Source of the DNA: Bacteroidia bacterium
GTDB lineage: Bacteria; Bacteroidota; Bacteroidia; Bacteroidales; Prolixibacteraceae
DNA: 64,000 bases
Reading direction: 5' to 3'
Assembly: GCA_026391315.1 (NCBI GenBank)
Contig: JAPLDT010000045.1
Location: 34,618 to 98,617, forward strand
The notes beneath the pieces were generated by a model. The model did not search any database and was not told the origin of the DNA. It saw only the letters and a list, made by a program, of their open reading frames with translations. This document shows, piece after piece, positions 39,521-48,222 of the stretch (the first letter of the stretch is position 1; each line of letters opens with the position of its first letter). A program made the position numbers and the translations under genes.

Positions 39521-40297
39521 ATGAAGATATTCATATTCCTATTTATGCTTTGCATTTACACCAATGTTACCCTTTCGCAGGAAGCTGTCAACAAAACTGA
39601 TTCCAAAGGGTTGAAGCAGGGCAAATGGGTGAACAAATACCCGGGCGGAAGCCTGAAGTATGAAGGTTATTTCAGCCAAAGCAAGCCGGTTGGCGAATGG
39701 AAAAGATACCACGAAAACGGGAAAACCAAGGCCATCATGAACTACCGCCCCAACTCGGAACGGGTCTTTGCCTCACTTTTCGATGAAGAGGGAAAACTCT
39801 ATGCCAAAGGAGTATTTGAGGGAACCTTGCGCGACAGCACCTGGAACTTCTATAGCGGGGAACTGCTGGTCTCTGTCGAAAACTACCACCTCGGCAAAAA
39901 GGAGGGGAAGGCCATTGGTTACGACCAAAATGGGAAAAAGATCTGGGAAAGGGAGCTGAAGAACGACTTGCCGGATGGGAATGAGGTGCAATTTGATCCA
40001 TCCGGAATTAAGAGGAAGGAGATTTTCTACAAAGAGGGGAAAAAGAGCGGACCAGCGCTTTTTTACGACGAGAATGGCGTTAAAACCCTGGAAGGAAGCT
40101 ATCTGGATGATCTGTCGGATGGCACATGGAAGGTCTTCGGCAAGGATGGAAAGCTGCAATACCAAATCAAATACGACAAAGGGGAAATTGTCAATAAGGG
40201 CACCATGGATACCCTGCAAATCAACACTTTCAAACAATACGACAAGATCAAAGGGACGATTCCTGAGCCGAAGGTAAAGGAGTCAGGGATGCCGTGA
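39521..40297 (+). CDS. Secreted MORN/YwqK-like repeat protein
   Basis: 258 residues from the ATG at 39521, which opens a signal peptide (MKIFIFLFMLCIYTNVTLSQ); an in-frame ATG at 39440 lies inside the kinase gene and is rejected. The body repeats a unit of about 22 residues of the form G-x-W-x-x-Y-x-x-G-x-L-x-x-x-x-x-Y at least six times (KQGKWVNKYPGGSLKYEG, GEWKRYHENGKTKA, EGSYLDDLSDGTWKVF), the MORN-2/YwqK type. Some databases label such repeats antitoxin, but this is a secreted protein with no toxin beside it, so that name should not be used. Function unknown. Confidence 0.82.
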   Translation: MKIFIFLFMLCIYTNVTLSQEAVNKTDSKGLKQGKWVNKYPGGSLKYEGYFSQSKPVGEWKRYHENGKTKAIMNYRPNSERVFASLFDEEGKLYAKGVFEGTLRDSTWNFYSGELLVSVENYHLGKKEGKAIGYDQNGKKIWERELKNDLPDGNEVQFDPSGIKRKEIFYKEGKKSGPALFYDENGVKTLEGSYLDDLSDGTWKVFGKDGKLQYQIKYDKGEIVNKGTMDTLQINTFKQYDKIKGTIPEPKVKESGMP

Positions 40298-40345
40298 AGA
40301 AGTGACTAAAGTGACTAGAGTGAGCTAAAGTGCCTAAAATTTCTA
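40296..40345 (+). repeat. GTGACTAAA-type dispersed repeat, copy 1
   Basis: A run of variants of GTGACTAAA(A/G) directly after, and partly in, the stop of the MORN protein. Its first 28 bases (40296-40323) are the exact reverse complement of 61619-61646 in the second copy. Confidence 0.75.
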
Positions 40346-40363
40346 GAACACAATTAGTTGAAG

Positions 40364-40531
40364 TTTTTTTTGCCCGGAGGGCATCAAGCTTCATAGAAAT
40401 AATGATCGCTTGATGCTGATTTCCCGGTAGGGAATAAACCAGCATTCAGCGTTTAGGTTGATCCCCTGACGGGGAATTCCAGATTCTGTTTAGCATTTTC
40501 TATTAAGCTTGATGCCCTCCGGGCAAAAAAA
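40364..40531. repeat. 168-bp palindromic element with 27-bp perfect terminal inverted repeats
   Basis: Arms 40365-40391 and 40505-40531 pair perfectly; each carries T7 then GCCCGGAGGGCATC then AAGCTT. Inside are two smaller hairpins, TTCCC-GGTA-GGGAA (about 40421-40434) and CCCC-TGAC-GGGG (about 40463-40474). The three GGG/CCC hairpins suggest a REP- or MITE-like element. Each end also has a GC stem plus T-run, so it may work as a bidirectional terminator for the MORN gene and the GH106 gene. No transposase is encoded. Confidence 0.8.
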
Positions 40532-40552
40532 TGAAAGGTTGCATTTCATCCT

Positions 40553-43500
40553 TCACAGTTTAATCAAGATTTTTTTGGTCGGAATCAGCCTGACCGGCCC
40601 CAATAACCCTGCTGCAGGCAGGGGAGAGAAGCCAAATTCGCGCGGAACTTCGGTCGATTTATCCTTGCTGCCATACCTGGAAACCAGATAATCAGGAACC
40701 GGTGTTGGCTCTTTCATTGCTGCAATACGGTTGATCAAGGTGTTGGTAACCTGGATCTCAAGATGATTTATTCCCGTTTTCAAAAACTGGGTCACCTCAG
40801 GTTGCTGCCAGCGCATCCAGACGAGACCTGCTTCCCGGCCATTGATTTTGATCCCGGCAATATTTCCCACTTTCCCCAAATCGAGATAAATTTTCTGATC
40901 CTTAGCCAGATATTCACCAGTGAGAGTAAAATCAATACTATAACTGCCTGTACCACTGAAAGATTTGGTTTGTTCATCTTCGCTCCAGGAGGTAAGATGG
41001 TCGGTTGTTTTCCGGTAAAGCGGAAATTCACTCCCTTTCAACTCCATTTGCCAGTTGCCTGAAACTACGAAAGGAGAAGGCAAACTAACTACGTCCGAAA
41101 CATAGCTTTTGCTACCGTTGGATGAATGAACGGTGGTCACAAAACGCCCGTTTGCGGTTGATTCAGCTTCAACGGAACCACCATGGATAGCGTTGATTTG
41201 CCTGAAATCTGTCTGGGAAACATACTTTTCCGGTTCGCCGGGTGCGAACTCGAGGAAAAAGGATTCGTAGGGTTCCATATTAAGCGGAAGACAAATTCCA
41301 TCCTTGTTGACACTGAAGCAGGAAATCTCTGATATTTTGCCGGTAAAGGGATCCCACTTGCGGATAATTTTGTCTTTTACCCTGAAAGTTACCGGGATGT
41401 TGCTGGCTTTATCCTGGATATTGGCCACAAAATAGAGTTCTTTTTCTCCGATCTTCCGGTGGATGTAGGTCAGTCCTTCATTTTTTCGCAATCCTTCCTT
41501 TGCGAAATCAATGCCGAAATCAGGGGCTATCCGGCTGCGGAGAATCTTGAGAAAAGGATCGAGGTAGCTACTCTGTTTGTTCCACCATATCTGCCTGTCA
41601 ATCACATTGTTTAGCCTGTAAACTCTTCCTTTGCCATATTGAAAACCGATGGTGGGATCATTTTTTGCCTCTTTTATGCCATAGAGGTTGGTGGCGGAAG
41701 TTGAATGGATCTCCGGTTCGTTGAAAAGACGGGTAACGATCTCTTTTACCTTGACATCCATCTCAGCGGCATTGGCCAAACCGGTCGACTTTTCAGGTAG
41801 CCGTTCGAGGAAGAGTACCCTTCCTCCCTGCTTCACATATTTCTCAATGAACTCAAGCGTTTTGATCGGGATGGTCTCCACATTGGGGACGATCAACAGT
41901 TTGTAAGCCATTTTTTGCACTTCGATATTTCCATCCGCGATGGCAGCGTGGTTTTGCAGTATATCGTCGTTGATCAGGTCGTAATCGTAACCATTCGAAA
42001 CGATCAATCCGCCAAGTTCCCCCCATTCGAATTCCCGGGTCCATTTTCTCGGATTGATCACATTAATAGCCCATTGATTGGCAAGCGGTGAATAGAGTGC
42101 AATATCAGCCTGGAAATTTCCCTGCCTGAGCAAATAAGAGCATCGCGCGATGTATTCTGAGAGTTTTGGATAATATTTCCACCAGATATTCTGGGGTTGA
42201 ATATAGGCCGCAAAAGGAATAGAACGGGATGGAGAGACCTCCTGCTCCGGCAGGAAGTTGAATCCGTGGTTGTAAAATTTGGTAGCTCCCGACAAAAGAT
42301 AACCATCGCTGGCAATCTTCAGCTCCTCGAGCGTTTCGCGGTAGCGTTCCCAGTGGATAAAGGTGTAAACCTCTGCCGAAACAATTTTTCGATCATAAAG
42401 ATGTGCGCCGGAGGAGACATATTTCTTCGGCCCGATGCGCGTGTCGAACCAGTCGGCTTGATCCTTCTCTCCTGAGGTGACCTCCATTTCGGGGATATGT
42501 GCCTTTCCTGCCGCCTCAATGTTGTCGGTATTGAAACCATAGGTCTGAATACGTCCTTTGATGTTGTGGGCTTCGCACCATCCCAGGAAGCTCTTGAAAA
42601 AAGCATTCATTCCGGTCTTGTGAAGAAATTCGTTCACATCGTATCTTATTTTTGGAGATTTGTCTCCCAATTCATACCAGATGGCAGGAAGATAGGGAAC
42701 CAGATCGTATCCGTAGATTTTCTGAAACTCCTCAAACAGTCCGGTCGACCAGTTCATGCCACTGGCCAGGTTAGCCAGTTCAAAGCTGTCGGCAAAGAGC
42801 GACTCGACAGTTTTCCCGAATTCATCGCCAAAGGCAGTGTAGAATTTATTGCCCAGATAGTCGCAGTAACGATCCATCGCACCTTTGTTGAAATGATCGA
42901 CCGCATTACCAGTACCGTTTTTCTTGAGCCAGAATGCCATCAGTTTCCAGTCGCCCTCCGGAACATCCCATGCCAACCGCTTGTTTTGAACTTTGCCGGT
43001 CAGATTGATCAGAGAGCTTTCGATGAGCTTACCTGATTTTTCCATTTTCTCGGCCATCACTGCCAAAAGTTGCTCGCTGCCATCCAGCGTGGGGGAATAA
43101 ACCTCCCACGATCTTTTGGTTTTGATCAACCTATCGGGAAGTTCACCATTAAAGGTTTGTGGTCCGGTGAGATCCGTGAAGGTCGGAACCATGTCTTTGC
43201 TGCGATCCTCATCAGGTACAAATTCCCCACCGATGACCCATCCGGGGCCACCGAAATTAAGCGAGATCTCCATATCCAGACGTTTGGCCTCTTTGACAGC
43301 ATGGGCGATTAACGCCATGTATTCATCTGATAGATAAGGCACATCGCCCTTCTCGAAGACCGGACCCATGGAGATCTGTTCCACCCCGCGAATGCCGTGA
43401 CTGCGCATCTGTTCGAGCTCCCGGGTAATCTCCTCTTTTGATCCGGCATTACCAGACCACCACCAGCGGGTATGCGGCCAGCAATCTTTGGGAGGTTGTA

Positions 43501-43600
43501 CAAAGTTCGTTTCCATTGAACTCTTTTTAATTGGTTCCTGCGAAGCGGCCAAAAGAGGAAAAAAAAGCAGGATGTTTAGCAGTAGTCTTATTTGTATCAT
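40553..43600 (-). CDS. GH106-like alpha-L-rhamnosidase, copy A
   Basis: 1015 residues with a signal peptide (LLLNILLFFPLLAASQ). The opening PHTRWWWSGNAGSKEEITRE, followed by GIRGVEQISMGPVF, is diagnostic of glycoside hydrolase family 106, calcium-dependent alpha-L-rhamnosidases of Bacteroidota. The C-terminal part (from about residue 870) is a beta-sandwich with YLDLGKVGNIAGIKINGREAGLVW typical of GH2-like sugar-binding modules. It is predicted to act in the periplasm on rhamnose-containing plant or bacterial polysaccharide. Its start is 13 bases after the stop of a close paralogue, so the pair is a tandem duplication in one transcript. Catalytic residues were not mapped. Confidence 0.85.
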   Translation of the reverse strand: MIQIRLLLNILLFFPLLAASQEPIKKSSMETNFVQPPKDCWPHTRWWWSGNAGSKEEITRELEQMRSHGIRGVEQISMGPVFEKGDVPYLSDEYMALIAHAVKEAKRLDMEISLNFGGPGWVIGGEFVPDEDRSKDMVPTFTDLTGPQTFNGELPDRLIKTKRSWEVYSPTLDGSEQLLAVMAEKMEKSGKLIESSLINLTGKVQNKRLAWDVPEGDWKLMAFWLKKNGTGNAVDHFNKGAMDRYCDYLGNKFYTAFGDEFGKTVESLFADSFELANLASGMNWSTGLFEEFQKIYGYDLVPYLPAIWYELGDKSPKIRYDVNEFLHKTGMNAFFKSFLGWCEAHNIKGRIQTYGFNTDNIEAAGKAHIPEMEVTSGEKDQADWFDTRIGPKKYVSSGAHLYDRKIVSAEVYTFIHWERYRETLEELKIASDGYLLSGATKFYNHGFNFLPEQEVSPSRSIPFAAYIQPQNIWWKYYPKLSEYIARCSYLLRQGNFQADIALYSPLANQWAINVINPRKWTREFEWGELGGLIVSNGYDYDLINDDILQNHAAIADGNIEVQKMAYKLLIVPNVETIPIKTLEFIEKYVKQGGRVLFLERLPEKSTGLANAAEMDVKVKEIVTRLFNEPEIHSTSATNLYGIKEAKNDPTIGFQYGKGRVYRLNNVIDRQIWWNKQSSYLDPFLKILRSRIAPDFGIDFAKEGLRKNEGLTYIHRKIGEKELYFVANIQDKASNIPVTFRVKDKIIRKWDPFTGKISEISCFSVNKDGICLPLNMEPYESFFLEFAPGEPEKYVSQTDFRQINAIHGGSVEAESTANGRFVTTVHSSNGSKSYVSDVVSLPSPFVVSGNWQMELKGSEFPLYRKTTDHLTSWSEDEQTKSFSGTGSYSIDFTLTGEYLAKDQKIYLDLGKVGNIAGIKINGREAGLVWMRWQQPEVTQFLKTGINHLEIQVTNTLINRIAAMKEPTPVPDYLVSRYGSKDKSTEVPREFGFSPLPAAGLLGPVRLIPTKKILIKL

Positions 43601-43613
43601 GGGTTCACTTTAT

Positions 43614-46600
43614 TTAGAGTTTAATTTCTACTAATCTGACAGGCAACAATTGTATAGGCCCCAGCAATCCAGCTACCGGCAAAGGAGAAAAGCCAAACTC
43701 GCGGGGAACTTCAGTCGAGATATCCTTGCTGCCATACCTGGGGACCAAATAGGCAGGTACCGGAGCAGGTTCTTTCATGGCTGCAATGCGGTTAATCAAT
43801 GTATTTGTAACCTGGATATCGAGGTGATTTTTCCCCTCTTTCAATACTCCTGTTACCTCAAGTTGTTGACCGCGCATCCAGACGATGCCCACCTCTTTTT
43901 CATTCATCTTCACTTCTGCAATATTTCCCACTTTACCTAAGTCGAGGTAGATTTTCTGATTGTGAGTTAAATAGTTCTTTGGCAGGGTAAAATCAATGCT
44001 GTAACTGCCTGTTCCGCTGAAAATTTTGGTGGCTGAATTCTCACTCCAGGAGGTAAGATGATCAGTACTAATCCGATATACAGGAAAATCTTTTCCTTTT
44101 AATTCCAACTGCCAGTTCCCTGAAATTGCAAAGGGTGCAGGCAGACCGTTCACTTCCGAAGAATAGGATTTGGTTCCGGCAGAGGAAGTTACGATAGTTT
44201 GGAAGCTGCCGTTTATGGGGGTTTCAGCCACTATTGATTTGGAATCTATTGTGTCTATTTGTTGGAAATCTGTTTTTGAAACATACTTTTCAGGGGTTCC
44301 CGGAATAAATTCAAGGAAGAAGGATTCGTAAGGTTTTATCTGTAGAGGAACACAGATTCCATCCTTGTTTTCACTGAAATTGAAGACTCCGGAAATCTTG
44401 CCGGTAAGGGGATCCCATTTTCGGATATTTTTGTTTTTTACCCTGAATGTAACCGGAATAGAGCTGATTCTGTCCTGGATGTTGGATACAAAATAAAGAT
44501 CATTCTCACCAATTTTCCGGTGGATAAAAGTTAAACCTTCGTTTTTCCGCAATCCTTCGAAGGCGAAATCGATGCTGAAATCAGGGGCAATCCGGTTACG
44601 AAGAATCTTGAGAAATGGATCCAGGTAACTGCTCTGTTTGTTCCACCAGATCTGCCGATCGATCACATTGTTCAACCGGTACACTTTTCCTTTTCCGTAG
44701 GAGAAACCTATCGTAGGATCGTTTTTTGCCTCTTTGATTCCGTAAAGTACTGTCCCCGCAGATTCTTGAATAGTCGGTTCACTGAAAAGACGATTGACGA
44801 TCTCTTTCACTTTCGCATCCATCTCTTTAGCGTTGTTCAGTCCGGTTGACATCTCGGGCAACCGTTCAAGAAAGAGTACCTGCCCCCCCAGTTTTACGTA
44901 TTTCTCAATAAATTCAAGTGTTTTAAGCGGGATTGTTTCAACATTGGGTACGATCAGGAGTTTGTAAACCATTTTTTGCACTTGAATATTTCCATCTTCA
45001 GCGACAGCATGGTTTTGTAATACATCGTCGTTGATAAGGTCGTAGTCGTAGCCATTCGAAACGATCAAACCACCCAGTTCTCCCCAGTCGAACTCGCGGG
45101 TCCACTTTCTTGGATTGATGACATTAATGGCCCATTGATTGGCTAAGGGAGAGTAGAGTGCGATGTCTGCTTTAAAATCTCCCTGTCTCAGCAGCCAGGA
45201 GGATCGTGCGATGTATTCAGCCAGTATCGGATAGTATTTCCACCATACATTTTGAGGTTGAATGTATGCTGCAAAAGGTATTGACCGGGATGGAGAGACC
45301 TCCTGTTCTGGCAGGAAGTTGAACCCGCAGCTATAAAATTTGGTTGCACCAGCCAACAGAAAACCATCGCTGGCTATCTTCAGTTCTTCGAGTGTTGCGC
45401 GGTAGCGCTCCCAGTGGATAAAGGTATACACCTCGGCCGAGACAACCTTGCGGTCATAAAGATGGGCACCTGAAGAGACATATTTCTTTGGACCAATGCG
45501 GGTGTCGAACCAGTCGGCCTGATCCTTCTCGCCGGAGGTGACCTCCATTTCGGGGATATGTGCCATTCCTGCCGACTCAATGTTGTCGGAATTGAAGCCA
45601 TAGGTCTGAATACGTCCTTTGATGTTGTGGGCTTCGCACCATTCCAGGAAACTTTTGTAAAAAACATTCAACCCTGTCTTGTGAAGAAATTCGTTCACAT
45701 CGTACCTGATTTTGGGCGATTGATCGCCCAGTTCGAACCAGATCGCCGGAAGGCAAGGAATCAGATCATATCCGTAGGTTTTTTGAAACTCCCCGAACAA
45801 TCCGGTAGACCAGTTCATCCCGCTGGCCAAATTGGGCAGTTCGAAGCTGTCGGCAAAGAGCGACTCGACAGTTTTACCGAATTCTTCTCCGAAAGCGGTG
45901 TAGAATTTGTTGCCGAGGTAGTTGCAGTACCGATCCATGGCTCCTTTGTTAAAATGATCGACAGCATTTCCAATACCGTTTTTCTTAAGCCAGAAAGCCA
46001 TCAGCTTCCAGTCACCCTCGGGGACTGGCCATTCCAGTCGGTTGTTTTTTACCTTCAAAGTGAGGTTGATCAAGGAACTTTCTATCAATTTGCCGGATTT
46101 GTCCATCCGACCGGCGATGGTTGCGACCAACTTCTCTTCACCATTTAGGTTGGGAGTATATACCTCCCATGATCTTTTGGTTTTAATCAACCTAGCGGGA
46201 AGCTCACCATTAAATGTTTGTGGTCCGGTAATATCCACGAAAGTGGGAACTAAATCTTTGCTTCGATCCTCATCAGGGACAAACTCTCCGCCGATGATCC
46301 ATCCTGGTCCCCCGAAATTTAGCGAGACTTCCATGTCCAGCCGTTTGGCCTCTTTGACGGCATGGGTTAACAACTCCATAAACTCGTCGGACAAGTAGGG
46401 GACATTGCCTTTTTCGAAAACCGGATCCATGGATATCTGTTCTACGCCCCGGATGCCGTGACTGCGCATCTGTTCGAGCTCCCGGGTAATCTCCTCTTTT
46501 GATCCTGCGTTACCAGACCACCACCAGCGGATGTGCGGCCAGTATTCTTTCGGTGGCTGTACAAAGTTCGTTTCCATTGATTTATCCAATGGTTGTGCCC

Positions 46601-46667
46601 GGAGGATAGCAACAGGGATTATCGAGATCAGTAAAATTCTGATCAGAAATAGTTTGATTGGATACAC
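43614..46667 (-). CDS. GH106-like alpha-L-rhamnosidase, copy B
   Basis: About 1017 residues from a GTG at 46667, chosen because it opens straight into a signal peptide (YPIKLFLIRILLISIIPVAI...RAQ). The frame is open up to an ATG at 46754, but that stretch runs into the CACAAAG-type hairpin and does not look coding. The protein is nearly collinear with copy A and very similar, most of all in the N-terminal catalytic half (METNFVQPPK, RWWWSGNAGSKEEITRELEQ, SHGIRGVEQISM). No SusC/SusD pair, sulfatase or other glycosidase is nearby, so it is not part of a classical polysaccharide utilisation locus within the window. Confidence 0.84.
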   Translation of the reverse strand: MYPIKLFLIRILLISIIPVAILRAQPLDKSMETNFVQPPKEYWPHIRWWWSGNAGSKEEITRELEQMRSHGIRGVEQISMDPVFEKGNVPYLSDEFMELLTHAVKEAKRLDMEVSLNFGGPGWIIGGEFVPDEDRSKDLVPTFVDITGPQTFNGELPARLIKTKRSWEVYTPNLNGEEKLVATIAGRMDKSGKLIESSLINLTLKVKNNRLEWPVPEGDWKLMAFWLKKNGIGNAVDHFNKGAMDRYCNYLGNKFYTAFGEEFGKTVESLFADSFELPNLASGMNWSTGLFGEFQKTYGYDLIPCLPAIWFELGDQSPKIRYDVNEFLHKTGLNVFYKSFLEWCEAHNIKGRIQTYGFNSDNIESAGMAHIPEMEVTSGEKDQADWFDTRIGPKKYVSSGAHLYDRKVVSAEVYTFIHWERYRATLEELKIASDGFLLAGATKFYSCGFNFLPEQEVSPSRSIPFAAYIQPQNVWWKYYPILAEYIARSSWLLRQGDFKADIALYSPLANQWAINVINPRKWTREFDWGELGGLIVSNGYDYDLINDDVLQNHAVAEDGNIQVQKMVYKLLIVPNVETIPLKTLEFIEKYVKLGGQVLFLERLPEMSTGLNNAKEMDAKVKEIVNRLFSEPTIQESAGTVLYGIKEAKNDPTIGFSYGKGKVYRLNNVIDRQIWWNKQSSYLDPFLKILRNRIAPDFSIDFAFEGLRKNEGLTFIHRKIGENDLYFVSNIQDRISSIPVTFRVKNKNIRKWDPLTGKISGVFNFSENKDGICVPLQIKPYESFFLEFIPGTPEKYVSKTDFQQIDTIDSKSIVAETPINGSFQTIVTSSAGTKSYSSEVNGLPAPFAISGNWQLELKGKDFPVYRISTDHLTSWSENSATKIFSGTGSYSIDFTLPKNYLTHNQKIYLDLGKVGNIAEVKMNEKEVGIVWMRGQQLEVTGVLKEGKNHLDIQVTNTLINRIAAMKEPAPVPAYLVPRYGSKDISTEVPREFGFSPLPVAGLLGPIQLLPVRLVEIKL

Positions 46668-46748
46668 AGTAGTAGAGTTTTCGGGTTTAAAGATAACGTT
46701 TTTACGAATAATCTTGTACCTGGATTGGTGGCAGTTGGCTAAAATAAG

Positions 46749-46854
46749 TTTCACGCAAAGAACGCAAAGGAATTTCGCAAAATGCGCAAAGGAAAAGAAT
46801 CAGAGCTAATCGCTTTGCGCTATTAGCGGTACACTTTGCGTTCTTTGCGTGAAA
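46749..46854. repeat. Dispersed hairpin element, CACAAAG-type family, copy 4
   Basis: Perfect 21-bp arms (46749-46769 and 46834-46854) containing CACGCAAAGAACGCAAAG and its complement. A nested stem pairs GCGCAAAG with CTTTGCGC. It lies between the GH106 gene and the DUF3810 gene, both on the minus strand, so it could end the DUF3810 transcript. Confidence 0.8.
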
Positions 46855-46878
46855 TATTTAAACGCTAAAGAAGCTCAA

Positions 46879-47967
46879 TTATTTGGATGGGCTCGAATCC
46901 GTCAGTGGATATTCATTCAAATACCACTCTAGCGTCAGTCTCACAACGCTGTTGTAGTTCATCACCCCTTCGTGGATTTTGTTGGTTTTGAGGTAGGCAT
47001 TGTTGGCCGTTGTCTGGGCTTTGTCGAGGGTCTCATTGCGCAGCGCTTTCCAATGGTTCCGTTGGGCCATGATATCGGCCATGGCTTTTTTGTCAAACCT
47101 TTTGAGAAACTCCCTGATGGCCTCGTGGTGGAAAGGATCGGCGAAAAAATACTGCAAAAGCTGGATGCTGGCCGAATATTTCAGCCGGTTATCCTTGCTT
47201 GAATTACAAATGTACCAGGCCATGAAATTGGCTTCGGCCTCACCGGAAATTCCAAATTGATGGGCCTTCTCATGGGCCAGAACGAAAGGATATTCGGTGG
47301 GCAGCAACTCTCCGTTCAGATGGACTTCGTTAAAAAATGGTCCGAAATAGCCGCTGACACCGGATTTGGCAAAAAACCAGGTGTAAATCATGGTTTTGGC
47401 ATGTCTGCTTCCATTTGGATAATGGTATCCGAATCTGCCGGCGTTCTCCCGGTAGGATTGTTCTATCAGACTGTCGATGACCGGATAGTCTGATATTTTT
47501 ATCTCCACCCTGCTGGCATTGGCATTCGAGATCAACGAATCAAGTACCGTTGGAAACATATCCTTTTTCTCGATGTGACGGGTCCAGTTGAGCCGTTTTT
47601 CGATGGGTTGCCTGAAGTAATTGTATCCCCATGAGAGGTAGAAGAAGGCATATAAAATCGCTGCGAATTGTAATGTGCGAAGAATAAACAGTTTAAATTT
47701 GAATTTTGAAAAGATGACTCCGCCAAGCAGGTACAAAATAAATAGTACAAACAACGACCAAAAGACATCCCACAAGGAGAAGGAGAACAATCCGCTGATA
47801 GTTGAGAACAGCGTGGCGATCACCGGGTACAACGCATTGGAGTAATACTTTTCGATCCATTCCGGATGATCGGCTCCCAATTCAACCAGCAGAAAAGTTA
47901 GGCCTGCAGCAAGGAACGGGAGGAGATTGGCAAAGGATCGGTGAGCTTTTTTCGCCTTGAACTTCAT
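46879..47967 (-). CDS. DUF3810 membrane protein with a zinc-metallopeptidase-like motif
   Basis: 362 residues. Three hydrophobic helices in the first 115 residues (about 12-30, 46-82, 96-115), then a periplasmic or cytoplasmic domain containing HEKAH (232-236) followed by GEAEANFMAWY, with Glu243 or Glu245 placed as the third ligand of an HExxH gluzincin-type zinc site. This is the DUF3810 family of Bacteroidota; no substrate is known. Its start codon ends the 91-nt leader also found before czcB, which suggests shared post-transcriptional or promoter control. It is a single-gene unit on the minus strand. Confidence 0.83.
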   Translation of the reverse strand: MKFKAKKAHRSFANLLPFLAAGLTFLLVELGADHPEWIEKYYSNALYPVIATLFSTISGLFSFSLWDVFWSLFVLFILYLLGGVIFSKFKFKLFILRTLQFAAILYAFFYLSWGYNYFRQPIEKRLNWTRHIEKKDMFPTVLDSLISNANASRVEIKISDYPVIDSLIEQSYRENAGRFGYHYPNGSRHAKTMIYTWFFAKSGVSGYFGPFFNEVHLNGELLPTEYPFVLAHEKAHQFGISGEAEANFMAWYICNSSKDNRLKYSASIQLLQYFFADPFHHEAIREFLKRFDKKAMADIMAQRNHWKALRNETLDKAQTTANNAYLKTNKIHEGVMNYNSVVRLTLEWYLNEYPLTDSSPSK

Positions 47968-48055
47968 GCGTATATAAATTGTTTTTTATTGGTCGCATGG
48001 AATACCCATGTATTCATTTTCGGTTGGTGCGCTGATTCACTCATGGCTATTTCAT
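47965..48055 (-). repeat. 91-nt repeated leader element, copy 2 (upstream of the DUF3810 gene)
   Basis: Same length and orientation as 28472-28562 and again ending in the start codon of the gene it precedes. Shared blocks on the minus strand: ATGAAAT(A)(C/G)CCATGA, CACCAACCGAAAATGA, ATGGGTATTCCATGCGACC, then an A/T spacer and TATATACGCATG. Differences concentrate in the loop between the pairing ends, as expected if the stem matters. Confidence 0.75.
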
Positions 48056-48222
48056 GGTAATATAACTTGATTTCAGGCATCAAAAATAGCCAAAAAGAGG
48101 CAGGCTCAACAAAATTTATCCGATTGTATGAACTCTGTTTCTCAATTTGTAACTTTGGAAAGAAGGTCTCAGGGATATCGGGGCCGGTTGGATTTCCATT
48201 TTTTACGTAGGACAAAACTGGC

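Noticed and set aside
39521..40297. YwqK-type 'antitoxin' label
   Set aside because: The protein is secreted and has no toxin partner; the label comes from the repeat family only.
46668..46754. N-terminal extension of GH106 copy B
   Set aside because: It overlaps a dispersed hairpin repeat and precedes a good signal peptide that starts at a GTG.
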